Below are positions 58,450 to 64,000 of a DNA stretch of 64,000 nt, in pieces. Location of the stretch: contig OU744736.1 in NCBI GenBank assembly GCA_916613615.1, positions 17,061,724 through 17,125,723 of the forward strand. The letters are read 5' to 3'. Position numbers and translations under genes: made by a program. Origin of the DNA: Steromphala cineraria. Its lineage: Eukaryota > Mollusca > Gastropoda > Trochida > Trochidae. How positions within the stretch are numbered: position 1 is the stretch's first letter; every line of letters starts with the position of its first letter. The notes below the pieces were generated by a model. The model saw only the letters and a list, made by a program, of their open reading frames with translations. It did not search any database and was not told the origin of the DNA.

Positions 58450-60540
58450 TATGATAATAATTTTCGAATGTCCATATTTTGCATGCGACTAAAGGATAAA
58501 GGAACGATGATGGTCAGGAGGAAGAGGTCGAAATTTGGGCCCAAAAATAAATAAATGTTCTGGTATTTATTTAGACAGAGATACTCAGGTTCTTCAGACA
58601 ACATTTATTTTTTGTAAATGAATAAAATAAGTATTCGGCATGAAATATCAGTTCTTTTTATGTCAAGCGGCCAGAAACAATTTAGAGTGAGAGTAATTGT
58701 CTTAGTAAAGCAATGTTTTCTTTAAACGTTGGGTTCAGAAATCTAGTGGGAAGGACATATTGAGTCTCACTATGTTGTTTATTTGCCACAACTTGTACTT
58801 ATCTCTCAAATCTTTTAACCATCGATTACAATAATGTGTAAGAACAATAAGTCAATATTTGTATAAGATTAAATTAAAAAATCTTTATTCCAATACACTG
58901 AAAGGTGTATAGTGCAACCCCAAAGAAAATAATACTATCTATTTTGGATTTCGTTTAACAGAATGTAACAAAACCTGTGTTCATGTGCTTAAGAAATAAT
59001 TCAGTTCTTTATAAATATATATGACCTCGTTACTTTGACGTTTTTCATACATTTTCGCCAATTAAGCTATGAAATCCTCAAACACATGCTGTTTTATGAC
59101 TTCGTCACCAATGATTCATTCGTCATTCCTCAGCATAAGATATCCTATGTACTGAAGTGTACTCTATTATTCCTTTTTATGTAGTAATTAAATATAATGC
59201 CTTAAAATCTTTGCTTTCATTAGTTGAGTAAGAATGTTATGATAGTTTGCTTTCGTCAGTGAGCTAGATTTGTCATAAGTATTTTTATAGCAAATGTGTT
59301 ATATATAATATATCTCAATTTAACATAAAAAATCGACAAAGCATGTAATGCTTCATTCATAACAATATCTTTCCATTTGAATTCGGATTGAATTAACCAG
59401 GGAAATTATTGCTGAAGTTTTATAAGATTTTTTGTTGAGTGGTTTTAAAATCATTAGAAGTAGTTATGGCGAAGGTAATACATGTTAATGGTTATCAGCA
59501 GACAAACGCCATTAAGTAATTATCGGAAAATATTGGTTTTATATTGTTGATATTTTCAACAATTAATTGTTTTTATCATATATTTCGTGATTTACGCATA
59601 TGTGTTGAACTTTTCAGGTATTTTTCGGTTGAAAGAGGTAAACAATTCGCTGATGCAAGAACTCTTTCAGGTGTACATACTTCAAAGTTATATTTGTTTA
59701 ATTGATTATCAATTAATTTATTAATCTTCTTTACATTATTCAATTTAAGCACATAGCCTGAATAATATAAAAAATACTTTATACATGTACTGTCATACTG
59801 TCATGGCTGTATAAATATTTGAAGGGTATGCATGTTATATATCTGAAATAGAAAAGAAATAATCTCTGACATATACCACTTTATTGAAAAAAACGAGCAC
59901 ACTTCAGGAGTGTTCTTTCCATACATATTTTGAAGCATTTCTTTCGTATAGAAAAGATTAAAACTGAAATTCAAGATTTAAGACTTAATCTAGAATTGTG
60001 AAAAACTAATACGACACCTGATGATAAAGATGAAATATGGTGTTTATATACATGGCAAATTTTTAACATAGCACAAGTTATTTTTTACATATGCGGATAG
60101 ACACAGAACTTAACACGTCCTCGGCCTCATCAGTACCATATTCTTATTGACTTCTCTCACATTTCTGCTTTTGAGAGTTGTATTAATTTTATTATGGTTA
60201 TTAATTTGTGCACAGATCGTTAGAAATAAAGATATACTAGAATTGAAATATACAGAAATTGAAAACTCGCACCGATTTGTTAACTCAGGTAATTTGAGAA
60301 AAACAATTTTTTCCAAAGTGTAGTCATTAATGTCAGGTATTTCCAGTTTTCAACTGTACAATCCTGTCCAAACATCACAAAAAGTAACTGACATTTCCGC
60401 CACTCGATCAGCGTCATTGGAGTCAGAGCACAGTCAACCAATCACAGTTACTCAAGTCCGATAGGCTGACCTATGGCTGGGGGAGATAAAGGGAAGATGA
60501 CAATGTCTTAACATTTATCGCCACGCCTTATTTCAAGCAG
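58450..60540. other. Gene-poor AT-rich region
   Basis: No supported gene or clear repeat. Very AT-rich with many short interrupted frames. CCAATCACAG near 60438, with GC-richer sequence from 60400 to 60500, could mark a promoter. Confidence 0.45.
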
Positions 60541-60946
60541 TTTAGCTACATGTGATAGTATATTTAAGGAGTGTTAGTTGCATGATGAGAATGATATTAG
60601 CCCAGGCTTCTCCTTGTGACGACGTGTCCATTCGAGGCTGCTCTGTAAAGCGAGAAGAAGCCCTCCACCGCACGTACAGAATCGACAGGCGGTTGTTTTA
60701 TGGCATTACATCTAGAACGCAAGGCCGATCCTGCCGAATATAAACGTCTTTATCAACATTATTATGTGTGACATGGCAAGAAGGATAGCGCATTGAATGC
60801 CACATACTGTTTAATGACTTGTGGGATTGGACAAGATATAAGACTGGTATGATAGAGAGATGTATCAGTGTTAAAACGGTTGTGACAAAGACATGCTATT
60901 CCAGGTATTGTGGATTTTTCTAATAGTTCCTTGGTTGGTTTGTCAG

Positions 60947-61030
60947 TCGCCTTGGTCCACTGGGGTCGCAGAGGCTGCGCCATATCACCTCCATCTCAGG
61001 GTTAAAAGATACGACACAAGTTTATTAACG
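60947..61030 (+). other. Weak candidate internal exon, 28 codons
   Basis: TTGGTTTGTCAG acceptor, 84 open nucleotides in phase 0, then ACG|GTAAGTACG donor. The translation contains LRVKRYD (a dibasic RVKR motif). Flanking exons are not identified. The open frame upstream at 60581-60743 may or may not belong to it. The opposite strand is open too (minus frame 60983-60762, starting MAQPLRPQWTK). No family is recognised. Confidence 0.2.
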
Positions 61031-61365
61031 GTAAGTACGTTTTAAATGATTCAAATCGTTGCAGGAAGAATAAGATCGCCTTTACGTTACACGTGGTATA
61101 AGCATTGCCAGATCGTAGTGGGTAACCACACTCACTAAGTATTTTAACACATTGTGTGTACTACATAATTATCCAAAGCAACATCTGCTTATTACGATGT
61201 TGTGCCATGTCTTTTTTACTCTCGCTAGCTTGTAAACTGACTAATAAATCACACCGCGTAAATTCTAGTACAACAACATGACCGAATGCAACATAAGTAT
61301 ATTGTGATGTAATAATGTGCATTTACTCTGAGTGTCTGTAAGCTTAAAAGAGATATATTAATGTT

Positions 61366-61745
61366 TTTAATATCTTCGCACTTCGTATTAATAATGAAGG
61401 ACATAGAAGAGCCCCTTGTAGGCCCCAAGGTCATGTTCTCAAAATACTTGTGGTTATCACATAACAAGATGCTTAATTAGCTTACAGTTTAATGTGCTTG
61501 ATATCTTCGCACGTTGTATTAATAATAAAGGACATAGAAGAGCCCCTTGTAGGCTCCCAAGGTCATGTTCTCAAAATACTTGTTGTTATCACATAACAAG
61601 ATGCTTAATTAGCTTACAGTTTAATGTGCTTGATATCTTCGCACGTTGTATTAATAATAAAGGACATAGAAGAGCCCCGTGTAGGCTCCCAAGGTCATGT
61701 TCTCCAAATACTTGTGGTTATAAAAAGATGCTTAATTAAATTACA
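61366..61745. repeat. ~131-bp tandem repeat, nearly three copies
   Basis: The unit holds TATCTTCGCACGTTGTATTA, AGGACATAGAAGAGCCCC, CCCAAGGTCATGTTCTC and AAGATGCTTAATTAGCTTAC. Copies start at about 61371, 61502 and 61634. The third is truncated. Confidence 0.9.
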
Positions 61746-61749
61746 GTTT

Positions 61750-63700
61750 GTAAAAAGTTATAAAAGGTTGTTTGGTTACATGCGCAGGTAATACATTGTT
61801 TGCTATATTCTCATTGAAATTCAAGGATACTTTTAAAAGTGCATTTGAGTCTAAAAGCATTGCTGATATGATTCATGTAGAACGAAACTGTTTCAATCCG
61901 ATCTATTGTATATATTATCAATGCATCGATGGTTTTATTTGAGCATTGTTAACATTATTTTTATTTCATTCGCTAAAATTTCCCCTCTTGGAATATTCAG
62001 ACTAGAAAAAAAGGAATTGGCAATGAACATGTCTTTCTCATTTCGATTTTATAGTTTGAGACTGAACTTGATTACAATTTTTGCAATGAATATTTTAAAT
62101 GAAATTTTACTGTAGCGAATATCAAACCTTAGAATATAGCGTCAAGCTTGACATACTTTTACTTATGTATATTTCAAGTTAAAGATCGTGTTTCTCAAAT
62201 AAAAATCTACGTAGGACAGATGCTGTTCCATACGCTTTCAGCAAAACTGTGAATGTAGGTGAAATTGTTCAAGTGCCACATTAAGGTTATGCAAATAAAG
62301 TTGTACTAGAATGTGAATATGAAACCAGTTCTGTGTTTATCTGCACGCATTCGACTGAGCTAGTTTTTCCCACTCTTCTAAGTGGGGCCTCTAGAAAACA
62401 GCTGTTTTTCCACGCCGTGTCACTGAGGATTTAAACAAGCAAACATAGTATAATTTGTCATGCTTGAGGAATGGTTATTTCTAGGAGAAACTGCTGAAAA
62501 CGCTTTTACAAAGTGGTTATCACTGGGTAATTAAGACGTTTCGGAAATAATTGACGATTGTTCTTGTATATATTCATTATGCATATACTTATATATTCAA
62601 GAAATGGTTATATGCCTACGTTTGTACGGTTAAACGCTTTGCGATAATCAGTTTACTTCGTTAAGGTATTAAGTAAACTTGGAAAAAAGATATATGTATA
62701 GAATATGGTTAACATTCCTTTGAAACGTAGTTTGGAATGAATCAGCAAACCAAATTAACGTGTTTTTTAAATATTTTATAATCAGCATTAATCAAGGATT
62801 CCATCAATATAATGTTCATATATACACGAAGAAATGTCATTTATCGGTACTTTTTGGTGACTGACTAAAATCGTGCAGAAACTCATGTCTAGTGTATATG
62901 TAGCACAAGTCATCGCAGAAAAAATTTCTGAAGCGTACGGAAATGCTCATAGAATGTAGAGATCGAGACAGTTTGACATACATATGACACTAGGAACTTT
63001 CCCTAGAATGATAATTGTATTCCCAGGAAAGCTCCGGTCGTCTCTTCCCCTAACAAGTAGCAGATTATTCATGCTGGATCTATCAAGAGGTTTTCAGTAT
63101 CTGTTTGATGTTTTAAGAAACATTATATCATTTGCTAAAAAGGAAATAACGTTTCTTGCTGGGGTAAACGTCAAACAAGAATTATGAGGCTAATAGTTGT
63201 AAAATAGTTAAAAGCGGGTTATGCTAAACTCGAAAACGGACAATGACGCACGAAGAAATGAAATTAGAGATTTAAACAATCAATTAATAATTTATCAAAC
63301 ATCGCAAAAGTTTGTTTTCTATAAACGGCAACTTGTTAACAAAAAAATGTTGTTTAAGACCTCTGAGACCAACAGTTTATCAGGTAGTTTTGATACAAAA
63401 GAAATATATATTTTGGTTAAACTTTTTTAGACTGTGTCAATAAGACACTTATTATTTTAAAAAAACTACAGTAGAATAATTATTTGAGAATAATTGATTT
63501 AATCAAATCATTCATAATCTCCCGTATCCTCCAATTCAGTTTAGTTTTCAATTTAGTTGGTACTTATCAGGGTGTATATAGAGATTCTCACCAAGTGTCT
63601 TCTGATATGAAATATATCAACACAAGTTGATAAAAGTGACTAATATCATTTGTTATCATCAAAAATTAGTTTTCATTACATTAGCATAAAAATTGTACAT
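61750..63700. other. Gene-poor AT-rich region
   Basis: No supported gene. Short frames at 61906-62115, 62984-63187 and 63221-63430 lack domains and splice context. Confidence 0.5.
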
Positions 63701-63711
63701 CTTTGAACCAA

Positions 63712-63900
63712 TGATGTCATTGCACATTGACGTCGTTGCGTTTATGACGTCATATGATTGTGACGTAATTTTGATGACGTAAAACGTGTGTGATGTCATA
63801 AACTTGCTGATGACAGGGCATTGTTAAAATCTACTGTCAAAACGATATCTCCTAGGAGATATCGCTTGATCTCCCACAAGCGATATCTCCTGTGGAACAA
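63712..63900. promoter_or_regulatory. CRE-like TGACGT cluster followed by GATATC hairpin
   Basis: TGACGTC, TGACGTCA, TGACGTAA and TGACGTAA lie at about 63728, 63745, 63761 and 63775, with TGATGTCAT on both sides. Immediately after, GATATCTCCTAGGAGATATC and GCGATATCTCC form nested palindromes at 63843-63892. This could be a promoter for a gene beyond the window or part of a repeat element. Confidence 0.45.
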
Positions 63901-64000
63901 AGTTTTGGATGATAAATATCAATAATGCTTTATATATAACAACGATATTTTCAACCGATGAATAACAATATCAAATCTTTGGTCACTTATATGTGACACC

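Noticed and set aside
60762..60983. 73-aa minus-strand frame starting MAQPLRPQWTK
   Set aside because: The start looks plausible but no donor or homologous domain is seen, and the plus strand offers a better-supported exon over the same bases.

Overview
This is invertebrate nuclear DNA and reads as a mollusc, most likely a bivalve. That assignment is inference: it rests on AT-rich sequence, short GT-AG exons in kilobase-scale introns, dense small inverted-repeat elements, and a recurring short GC hairpin repeat of a kind I associate with mollusc genomes. There are no operons, bacterial-type genes or CRISPR arrays. Four spliced genes can be reconstructed with every exon junction in phase.

Layout. 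(1) 1,840-9,670, minus strand: ten-exon SLC37A4-type glucose-6-phosphate transporter, 431 aa, ending in a KKxx ER-retrieval tail. (2) 12,058-13,415, plus strand: compact three-exon gene for a 151-aa protein I do not recognise, behind a TATA box and CRE-like TGACGTCA sites. (3) 19,193-26,007, plus strand: twelve-exon gene for a secreted-then-anchored 596-aa protein with about six Kelch repeats followed by a five-helix cytochrome b561-like core with four candidate haem histidines. (4) 30,147-51,595, plus strand: fourteen-exon arylsulfatase B-type sulfatase, 484 aa, with an intact CAPSR formylglycine signature. The stretch from about 51.8 kb to the right end is gene-poor and repeat-rich, with only a weak candidate exon near 60.95-61.03 kb.

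Repeats dominate the non-coding sequence: a TTAA-flanked MITE family of roughly 350 bp (at least four copies with both TTAA ends, plus a fold-back, a truncated and an ancient diverged copy); a 1.1-kb element with 12-bp terminal inverted repeats enclosing 169-bp tandem repeats; a 1.27-kb TA-flanked element with perfect 27-bp terminal repeats; a 91-bp element with a perfect 9-bp target duplication; several long hairpins; a 3' LINE fragment; a decayed Tc1-like transposase; and minisatellites of 35, 44, about 22 and about 131 bp. A near-identical block occurs in sulfatase intron 1 and again about 23 kb downstream, bracketing exons 2-14.

The genes do not form an obvious pathway. Two act in organelle carbohydrate metabolism (ER glucose-6-phosphate transport; lysosomal or secreted sulfate-ester hydrolysis) and one is a probable transmembrane electron carrier. 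The most novel items are the Kelch-b561 fusion and the small CRE-promoter orphan gene.
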